This document shows positions 11,601-23,550 of a stretch of DNA of 64,000 nucleotides, piece after piece (the stretch's first letter is position 1; each line of letters begins with the position of its first letter). The notes beneath the pieces were generated by a model. The model worked only from the letters and a program-made list of their open reading frames with translations, was not told the DNA's origin and made no database searches. The position numbers and the translations under genes are program-made. The stretch is from Plasmodium brasilianum. Its lineage: Eukaryota > Apicomplexa > Aconoidasida > Haemosporida > Plasmodiidae. The DNA is taken from NCBI RefSeq assembly GCF_023973825.1, contig NC_090126.1:372001-436000 (forward strand), written 5' to 3'.

Positions 11601-12943
11601 TTTGTATTACTGCTTATAATTTTCTCTTCATTTTTACCATTTTTTCTTTTTTCATTTTTTTCATTTTTTAAAACAAAACCATATCCTTTAATACAATCTT
11701 CTTCATTGCTTATAATATTCAGTATATTTAAACACTCATTTATGACTCTAAAAAATAAATCTGCTAAGTCAGCTAAATTATAGTTATCCAAGGAATCATG
11801 TGGATTCACTTGACATTCCATTAATGAATGGACTAATAAATCGTTATGTGCAAATACAATTAATTTACCAGATAAGTCTAACAGCGTCTTAACCTTTTTC
11901 ACCTTTTTACACTTCTCACTATCACTACAAATATTACCTTTGTTTTTTTTATTGGAATTACTTTTTGTCGTTGGGGCATATTTGTCTTCCAAAATTGTAG
12001 TGCTCTTTGCATTTTTAGATGCACAACCACCTTTTAATTTAACGTTGTCAATACATTTGTTTTTCAGCTTATCCTTCAACATATCTTTATTACATAAAGT
12101 TGTCTTGCTTGAATTTTCATTCTTCATTTTATCTTTTTTCTTTTTATTATCTTCATCATCATTAATATACACATCACTACTGTTTTTATTATATACTCTA
12201 TTTTCATTTGTAGGCTTCTCATCAACAATATCATAAAATGATTCACTAGAAAACTTCTTATTTTCAATAATATTAGAATCATACGTATTCTCCAACTTGT
12301 TATTTTGCAACTTCAAATATGTATTATCATTTTTCGCATTTGTTATATCCACTGAAGATATAGTAGCATTTTCAATTGTTGAGTTATTATGAAACATTAA
12401 AATTTCATTAATACTTTTTTTTATATTTTCCATATTAATTAATTTCAAATTTTTGTGTAGCAATATGGACGTATGCTCTTCTATATTATAAATGTCATTA
12501 ACACTATACTTTTTCCCAAAAGAATCACTGCTTTTTAAAATAGATAATATAGTGTAGTTATTATCGGTTAGAATAATATTTCCTGCAATATATAATTCAA
12601 TAATTAAATGGAACGCTTTATCATCAAATCCAAATTGAATATCAACCACTCTATCTCCCCCCAGTTGGGTTATATTAGTAATTTTTCGAGATCTTAAATG
12701 TTTCCTTAATTTCATGGTAAATGAAGATGGTATTACATCCTTCTCTCTCTTCCATTCAGTTATATGTATTCTTCTTTCTGCTTCTACCAAAAGAAAGTAT
12801 TTTTGCTCTTTTTTTGAACATTTTAAAAGGTAAATTTTATTTGAGATATTATAAATATTTGTTACAACGCATCCCACAATAGATTTTTTACACAAAGTTG
12901 TTATTGCTCGTATATCAAGAGCTGTTAATCTTTGTTTTGCCAT
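5666..12943 (-). CDS. RQC2: Ribosome quality-control factor RQC2/NEMF, six exons
   Basis: Binds stalled 60S ribosomes carrying peptidyl-tRNA and, in other eukaryotes, recruits Listerin and extends the nascent chain with C-terminal Ala/Thr tails. Exons (minus): 7517-12943, 7015-7137, 6768-6896, 6493-6591, 6195-6323, 5666-5779, all joining in phase 0, giving about 2006 residues. The NFACT-N domain starts at MAKQRLTALDIRAI; Asp10 and the DR pair near 96-97 match yeast D9, D98 and R99, which CAT-tailing needs. A coiled coil lies near 555-620 (DHERRIEQLEKE). NFACT-R lies near 720-860 (WFISSENYLVIAGKD, DIYVHADVHGAASC). The last exons give the NFACT-C domain (LLFAIPMCAPYSALQ, NHKYKVKLVPG). A cysteine-rich insert, four copies of a KPTGFVKMDVSKLL motif and a Glu/Asp tract separate NFACT-R from NFACT-C, making it about twice the human length. 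I start at the Met that aligns with NEMF; an in-frame ATG at 13030 would add 29 residues. Confidence 0.93.
7760..7970 (-). repeat. Acidic E/D tract coding repeat in RQC2
   Basis: Tandem GAA/GAT/GAG-type codons encode an EDEEDEED-like run within exon 1 of RQC2. The opposite strand shows as TCC/TCT repeats, which create long serine and leucine shadow frames that are not genes. Confidence 0.85.
8065..8890 (-). repeat. Four-copy KPTGFVKMDVSKLL motif repeat in RQC2
   Basis: Four copies of RPTRxRKPTG(F/Y)VKMDVSK(L/I)L lie within RQC2 exon 1, near 8070-8130, 8310-8370, 8545-8600 and 8830-8880. They are spaced 235-285 bases apart by divergent acidic linkers with SFSSEDEIIPTERQLSL-like segments. The two copies nearest the 3' end are almost identical, suggesting recent duplication. 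Confidence 0.85.
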
Positions 12944-14137
12944 TATTTCGTATATTTCTTTAACTCCTCTTAATTTTTGGCAATTCTTATATACAAAAAT
13001 AATTATAAACTTTTTAAAGATATTTTTCAAAGGTCAAAAGGAAAATATTGTTTAACTACCATACAAGAAAAGAATCATTGCCACATTATGGTAATTTTTA
13101 ACGTTTACAATATGCCTCTCCTATAAAAAAATATAGAGAAGTTATGACTAGCTGAAGGTTTAGTCCGTAGTATGAAAATATACACTTTCTTATTCCTGAA
13201 TTGGTTATTTTAGTATTATTTTACTTCTACTTTTTTTACATTATTGGTATTATTATTTTTTTTTTCAATTTTAGCTCTTTACTTTTTATTACTTTTTCAT
13301 ATTATTATTATATTATTATTTTTTTTTTTTTCTATCTTTTTTTCATCTAAAATTGTAATTGGCACTTCGTAAGTATATAATGAAAGTATTCTTTATTACA
13401 ATTACAATATATTGTACATTTACGTATACATTTTAACATTTAGTTCTATAAAATTTATGCATATTTTATTCTTCATATAAATAATTTACATAAAAAAAAA
13501 TAATAAAATAACTGTGATGTGTATAATTACACATGTAAATTATATTCCGTTAAATATATGTACACTCAATACATAATTAAATATACATTCAGAGATACGT
13601 ATAAATGCAAATTAAACATTTATATTACGCATAAAATTAAAACGTTACTCCAAAAAAAAAAAAAAAAAAAAATGGAACAAAATAAATCTGAACACTTATA
13701 AATAAAAACAGAAAATTCACAATTGTTTAAGTAATATCACAAAAAAAGTTATTAAAATTTCTAAAGGATAAAAGTTAAAAGACAAAAATGTACATATACA
13801 TATATATGTGCATGTTCTGGTAAAAATATGTATTCGCAAAATTTTAATTCAAAATGGCATGTAAATTTAATGAATATTTGTTCGGCTAACATTATTCTTG
13901 TAACTCAGTTCATTGTAAGTGGTTACAAAGAAATGAAATATCGTAATAAAATGTTTAAGAATACAAAATAAAAAATATTTAATATACGATATTTAAATAA
14001 TGAAAAAAAATAACCAAAAAGGAATATATATTTTAAAATTAAATATAAAAAAAAAAAAATCTACAAGAATTATAGCGCAAAAATGTGATTTATCTTGTAC
14101 TAGGCACGATATTATGTAAATGTGTAATTCGTTATTC

Positions 14138-14250
14138 ATTTATTTATTTATTTTACTTATTTATTTTACTTATTTATTTTACTTATTTATTTTACCTATT
14201 TATTTTACTTATTTATTTTACCTATTTATTTTACTTATTTATGTTTTTTT
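14138..14250 (+). repeat. Tandem 13-base repeat, ttatttattttac
   Basis: About eight direct copies of a 13-base unit (ttatttattttac, some with acc for act) in intergenic DNA. The spurious YLFYLFILLIYF-like frame comes from this array. Confidence 0.8.
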
Positions 14251-15454
14251 ATTTATTTAAATTTACCCCTATAGTAATAATTTGAAAGAAAAGGCTTAAT
14301 CAAGTAGTAACGTATTTATAATGTTCACTATATTTTCGCATAAAATTCGCTGTAATATAAAATAAGTTATATATGTCCCAAGGAAGTAATATTTTAATTT
14401 TGACTGAAACTGCTTTCTGTTTGATGAGCAATTTGGTTATTCTTTGTTTATTCGTTTATTAACAGATGAGGTGCGTAAAAATTTTACAAAGCACAGCACA
14501 TCATTAAAAAGTTCATTTTGGAACGTAACTGTATGAAAAGGAAAAGCAAAAAAAACATATAATAAATAAAAAATAAATAAATATATTTATGAATCCTTTA
14601 CTTGAAAAAAGTTACACATTTTTATTTTTTCTTTTTGGTTGAGCTGTTCGTGCTGTAACTTTTATTTAGTAACAGCTTATGTTACTAACTATAATAAAGC
14701 ATAATTCGTTATATATATACACATATATACTTATATACCTGTACATATACATACATGTATATAAGCACAACAAAATAAAATATACATGAAAAAGCAGTTA
14801 ATGGTTTATACGTGATTTTTTTTTTTTTTTAATTATAAAATGTTTTTGTAATGTGTGTATTCGTGCACAAATTTTTCATAAAAAAAAAAAAAATAAATAT
14901 ATAATTACATTGTAATTCTATATTTTACGAAATCATAAGAATTTTTTTTTTTCTAGCTATTATATAAAATTATTGGCTTTAAAAACATAAAACAAGTTGT
15001 TCACTATTAAAAAAAAGTGTAATGTATAATAAATAATATGAACTGTTCATATGTTTTATAAAATTTGACATTAATTATTTTTTTTTTTCCTCCGTTTTCT
15101 TGTTTAAAAGGAGCTATAGAACGCATATTAAAAGTGTTTATCCGTTTGTTGTGAATAAATTTTTGCAATGTCCTATTTTTTTAAAAAAGTTTAAAATACT
15201 GATTATATGTTATAAACTTATCCGTAAAAATACTTCAGTTTTATCGTCTTAGTATTTTATGTTAACCAAAAAAAAAAAAAATATATAAAGACCTCTTTAA
15301 AGATGAAATTATATAAACATTTCCTTTCCAGTTTCTTTCTAAAACTTAAAAGAAAAAAAGACTATGTTGAAATTTAAATAAAAATTCCGTATATAATCAG
15401 AACTTATAATATCATTATTTATAAATAACTACAATCTCTTATATATATATAGAT

Positions 15455-15572
15455 ATTATATATGCATACATACATACTTATATACATACATACATACTTA
15501 TATACATACATACATACATACATACATACATACTTATATACATACATACATACATATATACATACATACAAA
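15455..15572. repeat. Simple cata/tatg repeat
   Basis: Tetranucleotide cata repeats broken by cttata units. It generates a minus-strand frame of repeated YVCM residues, which is not a gene. Confidence 0.8.
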
Positions 15573-16338
15573 GTTATATTCCTTTTTAAAATAATAAACA
15601 AAACAACACACGGAAAATTGTGAATTCGAACTTTTTCATACTGTTCAAATATTTTTCTTATTCTTATATTAAACTTAAAATCTACACTATTTTTGAATGT
15701 AAATTTTTTTCATTTTCTGCTTTTTGTATATTTTATGGATCTAAATTTGTAAATTTCATATTCTTAGTAGTGATGCATGATTGCAAAAAAAAAAAGAAAA
15801 ATTCTTGATAGTGGTTGATAAATTATGATATAAATTTTTCCCTCTAACAAGAATAAGTAACCAAGTGCTACATAAATTCATCATGCCAGCATTCTTTCTT
15901 TTGTACAACGTAATATGAGAATTTAATTTCATTATATTCTTTATCTAAAGAAATGTATATATATGTACATATGTTGACAAAATGTTAGTAATGAACTTCA
16001 AATATTTTGTTCATTTAAAAAAAAAATTGCTGTCATAGGTGAACAAAATATTGTTACAAGGTAGATTTAATTTTTTCTGCAGCGGAAAAAATTTATAAAC
16101 ATAACTAAAAAGAAAAAAAAAAATTAAACCTTGAAAAATCAAGTAAAAATATATGCAAATATAATTATAAATTATGCAATAAAAAAAAGTGAAATTTATG
16201 CCGAAGAATGAATCAATAATATGAAAGATATTACCACATTTCTAAATCCGGGTAAGAAAATATACTTGTTATTACATATTCTTGTAATAATTTATTTGCT
16301 TAACAGATAAACATGCTTTTCCAAAATAAATAAGAAAC

Positions 16339-17718
16339 ATGGCTTTAAAAGAGAGTAACTACCTACTCACAATTGAAAAAAAAAGAAAAAAGTTACAAAA
16401 CAAAAAGAGTAAAAAGAACAAAGGTAAAATAATAAAAAAAAAGGGACCTCTAGGAAAAAACAAAAAAGAAAAAAAAAAATTAGATGAATTATATTCATTA
16501 GAAATTAAAAATTTGGGAAAACGCAAAAATGAAGAATGTGATAATGATGGTAAAGCATCAGATAATTCGGACTTTCTGAATAACGATTATGATGATATAA
16601 AAGAAATAACAAAACAGGTAAAAGAGCAGGTTAATTTACATAAATTATTATTAAGAACAAGAATTTTAATACAGAAAGTGCTATCTTTATCTAATAAACT
16701 TCCTTTGCTGCCGTTCGTTTCGTATAACGAACAAATTTTAAATAATAGAGAAGATAAAAATGATGATGATGATGATGATGATAATAATTTACACCAACAT
16801 AATAAAAATTTACTAAGAGAAATACAGTTAAATGAACATAAATTAAAAGACGACATTGGTGAACTATTAACCATATTACATAACTCTTTAAAAAAGTATT
16901 TTATAAAATTAAATATTCCAATTAATGAAAAGGCATATAATGAAATAAACATAATTTGCGATGAAGAGGATAAACCATTTTATGAAAATAGGACAAAGAT
17001 ATATGAAGAAAATACAACAGAGAGTGAAAAGAAACTTTTTTCTCTAATTGATACATGGTTTACATATTCTAAAAAAATGTGTTTAAATTTTTTTGATATT
17101 ATGCATAAAATAACAAAAATTAGTTCAGTTAAAAGTCTAAAAACATATGAACAACCTATATCTTCTCAAATTAATCAAGTTATGTTTGATTTCCCCTCTA
17201 TAATTGAAAGTTCATATCCTCAATCTGTTAATCATAATATTATAGGAAAAAAATTGTATGAACTATTATATGCAGACACAGAAAATTTTTATCTGAACAA
17301 ATATATTTACGACGATGAGGTGTGGATAATACGCAAATAAATAAATAAAAAAATAAATACAATTATATATTATATATACGTATGCTTGTAAACATATGTT
17401 TTATTTACGCATGTACTGCTAATGTATGGGTGTGTCTTTATATTTTTCCGAAAACATGTTATTAGTACATATGCTACATTTTCCTTTCTTTTGTATCCAT
17501 ATGTAATGTATTATCCTTTTAACTGTGTTATCATCTTACGTTTATTTAGTGCATTCGAAAGATGTACAGTCTAGCACACATTTTTTTCTTTTAGGTTTAC
17601 TATAAAAAGTTTTTACTGAACGCTATCCAAAATTTGAAGGATAATCAGTAAGTGTGATAAAAATATTTTACATATAAACCTGTGCTTTGCTCCTTATAAC
17701 CGTTAGCAAGATAATAAC

Positions 17719-17755
<37 letters not shown>

Positions 17756-18150
17756 TATATTTATATACCAACATATTATTTTTTCCTTTTTTAATATAGA
17801 CAGGACAACGAACTACTAAAATCACAGAAGGAACTTTACAAAATAAAAAAAATATGTAACATTAGAAAAAGCGATATATATGTATTCCGTTTAAACATGT
17901 TATTCCCCTTTTCTTTTCTTTTTTTTTTTTAATTCGATATAATTATTTTACCTTTTTATAGATAATAACAAAAATGTAAGAGGATTAGTCACACCTTTTG
18001 AACCTATACCCAAATTAGTTAATTTTATGGTTTAAAAATAAAAGAGAAATGCTTATTAAATTATAATTTGTTTAAAATTATTGAAATATGCACTATCTTA
18101 TTTTGAGCACGTGTGCCATGTATTATGCACATTTATCTCTAAGAAGTCAT

Positions 18151-18201
<51 letters not shown>

Positions 18202-18315
18202 ATTTTATGTTTACAGTTGCCGGAACCATCGGATAGTAAGAGTGAAAACCCATATGATTATATGGATAATCCTGAACTTGTTAATGTTCTTCTGTCATCT
18301 TTGTTTCAAGATTAA
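16339..18315 (+). CDS. AATF: AATF/Bfr2-like ribosome biogenesis protein, five exons
   Basis: Nucleolar factor of early small-subunit processing, known as Bfr2 in yeast and AATF/Che-1 in animals. Exons: 16339-17319, 17595-17647, 17800-17855, 17962-18029, 18217-18315, giving 418 residues with all phases matching. The N-terminus is a lysine-rich run (about residues 14-55) that could serve as a nuclear or nucleolar signal. A leucine-rich helical AATF region follows (about 95-270), interrupted by an Asp run near 139-145. The C-terminal TRAUB-like domain is spread over the small exons: DDEVYYKKFLLNAI corresponds to the family's DDDFYHQLLRELI, and IPKLVNFMLPEP matches the family's KLVNFM-type core. 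The ending NPELVNVLLSSLFQD fits the family's NELYRSLFG-like end. Family assignment is by pattern memory; exons 3 and 4 are the least certain splice choices. Confidence 0.8.
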
Positions 18316-19267
18316 GCTTTTTGTTTTTTTTGTTCCAATAAAAAATAAAATATTTGTTTGATATATTATTATTACGTATTCAATTTTTAATTAAAAATTA
18401 TAAAGTTTTTATTTTTTAAACTTTTTAAACCTTGGCTTTATTATAATTCCATTTCGTTATATATATTTATAATATACATATATACTATATACATATATTG
18501 TATACATTCATATATATATAACATAATTCCTCTAAAATGAGTTAATAATACAACATTTAATTGTAGGAAGTGCAAAGAAATTAACATTACAATTTTTGTT
18601 CAAACATATATTCCTTATAAAATTGAAAATAATTGTCGATAATATTATAAAATGTATTTTTGGGGTAAATTATGTTATAATTGTTAAGAGAAACACAAAT
18701 CTTCATAACTGTTCTTGAACATTTTGTTCGATGAAATACATTGCTTCTTCATTTTGTGTTATTGAGCAAATAATATTTGTGCATACATATATTTATATAT
18801 TCATTTATATGCACCAAAAATATATGTATTTTCAAATGTAATATATTTATGTACATTTAGAATACATATATATATATATATGTATGTATATATTAACTTT
18901 TCACATTTTTAGGCATCAAATAATTTTTTGGTAAAACTAAAATATTTGTTCATAAATTTTTTAATTACATTTTCAAAATTCTTAAATTTAAATTAACTTA
19001 AATTGAAATTTATATCATGTTTGTAGATTTTATTTTCGCTAATGAAAATAATGAAACTTTGTAATGGAAAAAAAAAAAATTTTATTCCATATTGACAAGT
19101 TAAATATGCAGAATAGTTGTATATATTATGAATATTAAATAACTGTGCATACAAATACGCGTACATTTATTTTTGTATATACATTATAGCCACGTATAGA
19201 TATATATATTTTTTTAAACTATTCCAAGAGGGGAACGAAACAATAACAAAAAAAAAAAAAAAAAAAA
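18316..19267. other. Intergenic region between AATF and Alba-like gene
   Basis: Tandem-oriented spacer of about 950 bases, AT-rich with TATA-type simple repeats. Nothing else is seen. Confidence 0.6.
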
Positions 19268-19766
19268 ATGAAGGAAAAAGAGTGCTATGAAATAGTACTA
19301 AACACAAAATCAGGGAATTTTCAAAAATATATTGATCATTGCATGGAAAAAGTGAAATTAGTAATACATTATAATAAAATTTTTTTATTGGCTTTTAATT
19401 TTTTATATGAAAATGCGGGTATATATTATTTATTTATTTATCTATCATTTATTTTTAAAAATTTTCTTCTTTCAGGGGAACGTGAAAATTGTAGGCAGGC
19501 AGTATGCAATAACCAAGGCTTTTAATGTGCTCGAAGTCTTAAAAAACAAAGTTATGGAATTAGAACATTATATAACATATAAAAATTTAAGAGTAATTAT
19601 TAAAGAGGATGATCATAATTATTATATGCTTTAAATGTAAAGATGTTTATGAATACTTATTATATATACACATAAGACTTACAATTATATTATTTTTATA
19701 TAGGCTACAGGTCCTGATAGAAGAAAGCTACTAGAAGTTAACATATATGTTTCTTTGAAAAATTAA
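19268..19766 (+). CDS. Small Alba-domain nucleic-acid-binding protein, three exons
   Basis: Predicted DNA/RNA-binding protein of the Alba family, which in Plasmodium acts in chromatin and in translational control of mRNA. My model is exons 19268-19360, 19476-19592 and 19704-19766, all phase 0, giving 90 residues. The order fits an Alba fold: first strand YEIVLNTKSG, helix FQKYIDHCMEKVK, then NVKIVGRQYAITKAFNVLEVLKNKV, which matches the family's V.L.G.G.AI.KAV..AE.L pattern. The last strand is LLEVNIYVSL. The choice of first donor matters. The donor at 19361 (GTAATA) keeps the frame and gives the right helix length; the donor at 19419 shifts the frame and leads to a stop at 19525. Several Alba paralogues exist, so I give no symbol. 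Confidence 0.7.
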
Positions 19767-20291
19767 ACATTTTTTCGTAGCCATTTATCGTTTTTGTTTT
19801 AATTACTTTATGTTATTTTTTTTTTTTTTTTTTGTTTTGTATTTACATATGTGGTTTATAGACATCGATTTATACATTATATAAAAGACCAACATTTCTA
19901 CTTTTTAATTTACTTTTGCCTATTTTCAGTGTTATATTATATACTAATTTATATGTAAAAACAGGAGACAGTTAAATATATTTATCTTTTTTTTTTTTTT
20001 AATAATTTGTATTCAGAAGATGTTATACAATTTCATAACAGTTCAGTGTTCATTTATTATGTTAGCAAAATATAAAAATGAAAATAAAAATTTTAAAAAA
20101 GAGTTCTTTTTCTTTTTTTTAATGTGAAATAATAAATACATATGTATATATCACATGGATTTATTGCGACAGCATTCATTTCGGTGTACTATTATACTAG
20201 CGGTCTTACATATATATTTCTACGTAGTTAATAAGTGAAAGACACACATATCTTCATCAGTGTATGCATAGATATATGTATAAAGGTACGT

Positions 20292-20348
<57 letters not shown>

Positions 20349-20708
20349 TGTGAGTAAAATATCATGTACCCCTATCTAACAGTTCTACAAACCTGTTGTA
20401 CTCCTCTTACAGTGTATATGCCTAATAATAATAATCAATGCATAATTCACAATTTTTTTTTTTTTTTTATTTATCTACCTGATAAGATCTTAAAATAGTT
20501 AAATTCCATAAACGTTTAACGATATAATACGTGTAAATATTTATTTACAACACGATATAGTTAAACAGCTAAGTAATCCTCTAGTATATGGTTATTTGTA
20601 GAATATTCTTTAAAAAGGATTTAATAATAGAAATAAAAAAAAAAAAAAATTACTTCTAGTATTTATAGGAGTAAAATACTACTTAGAACGAAATTAGAAA
20701 ATGTTCAT

Positions 20709-20747
<39 letters not shown>

Positions 20748-21491
20748 AAAGAAATTAATATTTAATACACTGCGTTTATTTTAATAAACGGATATGCGTA
20801 CTAATTTATGTTATATTATATATAAATACTATTTTAATATTTGTTATTAAAGTAAAAAAAAAAAAAAAAAAAAAATTCATATTCAGTACACATGAGGATT
20901 TATAAATGTATATAAAAAAAATAGTTATTCTTGAAAAATTTTAAATGTTATTTTTCTATATATTTAAAAAAAAAAAATAAAATAAAAATGAGAAACTGTT
21001 TCCATTTTAATATATTTTATCTTAAAAAGAAATTCTCATTTTATTATTATATTAATCTATCATGCATATTATATTACATTCATATACATTTCTATATTAT
21101 TTCATATATATGTATAAAATTTTAGGGATTTATGCATAATATATGTGCAAAAAAGATAAAAATAAATGTATTTATTTGATTGATTAAGTTTTCCATATTT
21201 CTTTGTTATTCTTTTTGTCACAATTTTTCTACATATTTGTATTTGTGCATATATACATATACATACATGCGTATACATACAAACATATATACATATATAT
21301 AAATATATGTACAAATAAACATACATATATTCACATACATACATAAATACAAATTGATACATATATTAACATACATAAATACATATTGATACATATATTT
21401 ACATACATAAATACATATTCATACTTATATTTACATACATAAATACATATTCATACTTATATTTACATACATAAAATATATGCAATTCGTA

Positions 21492-21529
<38 letters not shown>

Positions 21530-21565
21530 TATATATATAATTTTTTTCGTTAAAAGAAAATCGGT
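19767..21565. other. Convergent intergenic region between Alba-like gene and HMGB1
   Basis: About 1.8 kb between two 3' ends. It contains a TA run (about 20298-20340), a poly-A run of roughly 36 bases (20709-20745), another poly-A near 20854-20875 and an acatacataaatacatat-type tandem array (21240-21480). No gene is supported. Confidence 0.6.
21240..21482. repeat. Tandem acatacataaatacatat array
   Basis: Units of about 32-34 bases (aaatacatattnatacntatatttacatacat) repeat roughly four times at 21365-21475, preceded by looser cata-rich sequence. It sits just beyond the 3' end of HMGB1. Confidence 0.75.
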
Positions 21566-21889
21566 TTATGCTTTCACTTTCGATTTAGCATACTCTACTT
21601 TCTCTTTTTCATATCTTATTTTATCTTCTTGTGCCTTTTTTTCATAGGGTGCCTTTTCTCGTTCGTCCAACTTATTCCATGCTTCCCCAATCATTTTCCC
21701 TACTGTAGCAACATCTTTGCTTAATCCTGGGTCTCGATTAATAATTTCTGCCCTCTTTTCCTTCGCAAAAAACATATATGCAGAAAGAGACCTCTTAGGT
21801 GCATGTGGATCTTTTTTGTTTTTTCTTCTTTTCTTAACTTCTTTTCCTCCCATGTTCTTCATCTCTTTAAATTTTTTCATAGCATCCAT
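21566..21889 (-). CDS. HMGB1: High mobility group protein B1
   Basis: Chromatin architectural protein with one HMG box that binds and bends DNA without sequence preference. It is a single exon of 107 residues. A basic stretch (KKRRKNKKDPHAPKRSLSAY, about residues 19-38) leads into the box, which continues with YMFFAKEKRAEI, GKMIGEAWNKLDEREKAPYE and KIRYEKEKVEYAKS. This is the full-length three-helix HMG box and matches the small Plasmodium HMGB1 type. The N-terminus has Met at 1, 4, 10 and 13; the first gives 107 residues and the third about 98, close to the P. falciparum length I remember. The true start is therefore open. Upstream on the promoter side is a 6 kb gene-free stretch. Confidence 0.93.
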   Translation of the reverse strand: MDAMKKFKEMKNMGGKEVKKRRKNKKDPHAPKRSLSAYMFFAKEKRAEIINRDPGLSKDVATVGKMIGEAWNKLDEREKAPYEKKAQEDKIRYEKEKVEYAKSKVKA

Positions 21890-22139
21890 CTTTTAATGTG
21901 TTCTTTAGCTTTACTTAAAATATTTCACTTCAAATTTTTTATAATTCACCACTAACAACCTTTGTATGTGTACCTTTTATGAGTAATTTTTTCCCTAAAA
22001 AGTTCTATTTCACAAAAAATTTTGAAATTCTTTGTTAATTCCCTGCACACTTAAGTAAATACGTGTGATGTATCCTTTACGGTCTTACGTTATTATAGTG
22101 AATTTTATATTAATATCGTAATTATTATGAGTTATTTTA

Positions 22140-22195
22140 TATATATATATATATATTTGTATATATATATACAAATATATATATATATTTGTATT
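22140..22195. repeat. Large AT inverted repeat
   Basis: TA run, then atttgta, TA run, tacaaat, TA run: the arms ATTTGTATATA and TATATACAAAT are reverse complements around a TA centre. It could extrude as a cruciform. It lies about 250 bases upstream of HMGB1. Confidence 0.75.
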
Positions 22196-22799
22196 TTAAT
22201 AAATGCTTACCGTACATACAATGTATGTATTTAAATAATATAAATATATATATGTTTGTACATATATATATTCAATATTTTATATATATGTTTTTAATAA
22301 TATATACATATACTGCATAATGCTAATGTATATTTTCTTATAATGTATGTACGTTATCGCATACTGTAAATAAATACCTTCTCATGTGTATTTATAAGTG
22401 TGTATTATGAAATTTAAAAAAAACTATACAAAAAATTTTATATATACATAAAAAGGCATACATAAAAAAATTTTATACCTTTATTTATATATAAGATAAT
22501 ATATATGTATATATTTATGTGCATGTGTATATATTTATGTATTATAAAATGGCGAAAAAAATGGAAAGTCCTCTTATAATTTTGCAAAGTTAAAACCTCC
22601 TTTATATTTCGTAAATATCATTTACCAATTTTATTCGTTCAAAATTAATTTCTGATAATTTTTTTAAGTATTCAGCATAATAAAAATTAAGTTAAAATTA
22701 TCAATTCAGATGCCTTGATATCGCAAACGTATGTGCATTATTTGTGTTAAAAAAGCATAGTAAAATATAAGCATTTACATACATGTATTTTATATATAT

Positions 22800-22824
22800 G
22801 TATAAATTACTGCATACACCTTTG

Positions 22825-22855
<31 letters not shown>

Positions 22856-22867
22856 TACTGCATACAC

Positions 22868-22899
<32 letters not shown>

Positions 22900-23026
22900 T
22901 ATATATATTACATATATATATTGTATATGTATATTCGCGTACACATATATATATGTTTATATCTGTATGTGCAAGATGATTTGCTATTATTTCTCAAAAA
23001 TAACCAAAAACATTAAATGTGTATGC

Positions 23027-23073
<47 letters not shown>

Positions 23074-23114
23074 AATATAAATATAATATAAATAAAATAT
23101 AAAATATAAATATA

Positions 23115-23176
<62 letters not shown>

Positions 23177-23190
23177 TTATTTATGTTTAA
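22800..23190. repeat. Dense TA microsatellite tract
   Basis: Several (TA)n runs and ataaatataa-type sequence with almost no G or C (about 22829-22912 and 23031-23180). This is the most AT-rich part of the window. Confidence 0.8.
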
Positions 23191-23519
23191 TCACATAGTT
23201 TATCATTAAAAAGATAGAGCTCACTTTTTTTTTTTTTTCCTTTTTCATTCATATTTATATATTTATTTTTACCAAAAGGGGCAAAATTTATATATTTAAT
23301 TTATATATATTGTATATGTAAACGTGTATTTATATAAATGTTATAATATATATATAATATAGGAATATATGTATCTGTGCATTTATACATATATATATAT
23401 AATATTGATGCATTATACTATATAATTACGTATTATACATAAACATTTATGCATTAATACATGTATCTTTATACAGTTAAACGTACATAAAATTTTTAAA
23501 TTACACTAAACGATTATGC

Positions 23520-23550
<31 letters not shown>

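Larger units (their letters stand above)
12944..16338. other. Divergent intergenic region between RQC2 and AATF
   Basis: About 3.4 kb between the starts of two divergent genes, so it should contain both promoters and leaders. It holds poly-A/T runs, a ttatttattttac tandem array (about 14138-14250) and a catacata array (about 15460-15570). No other gene is supported; the short frames at 13519, 14085, 15419 and 15620 are repeat-derived. Confidence 0.6.

Noticed and set aside
15605..15640. Minus-strand tRNA B box (GTTCGAATTC)
   Set aside because: The flanks do not pair as a T stem and no D-arm or anticodon stem is found at the right distance.
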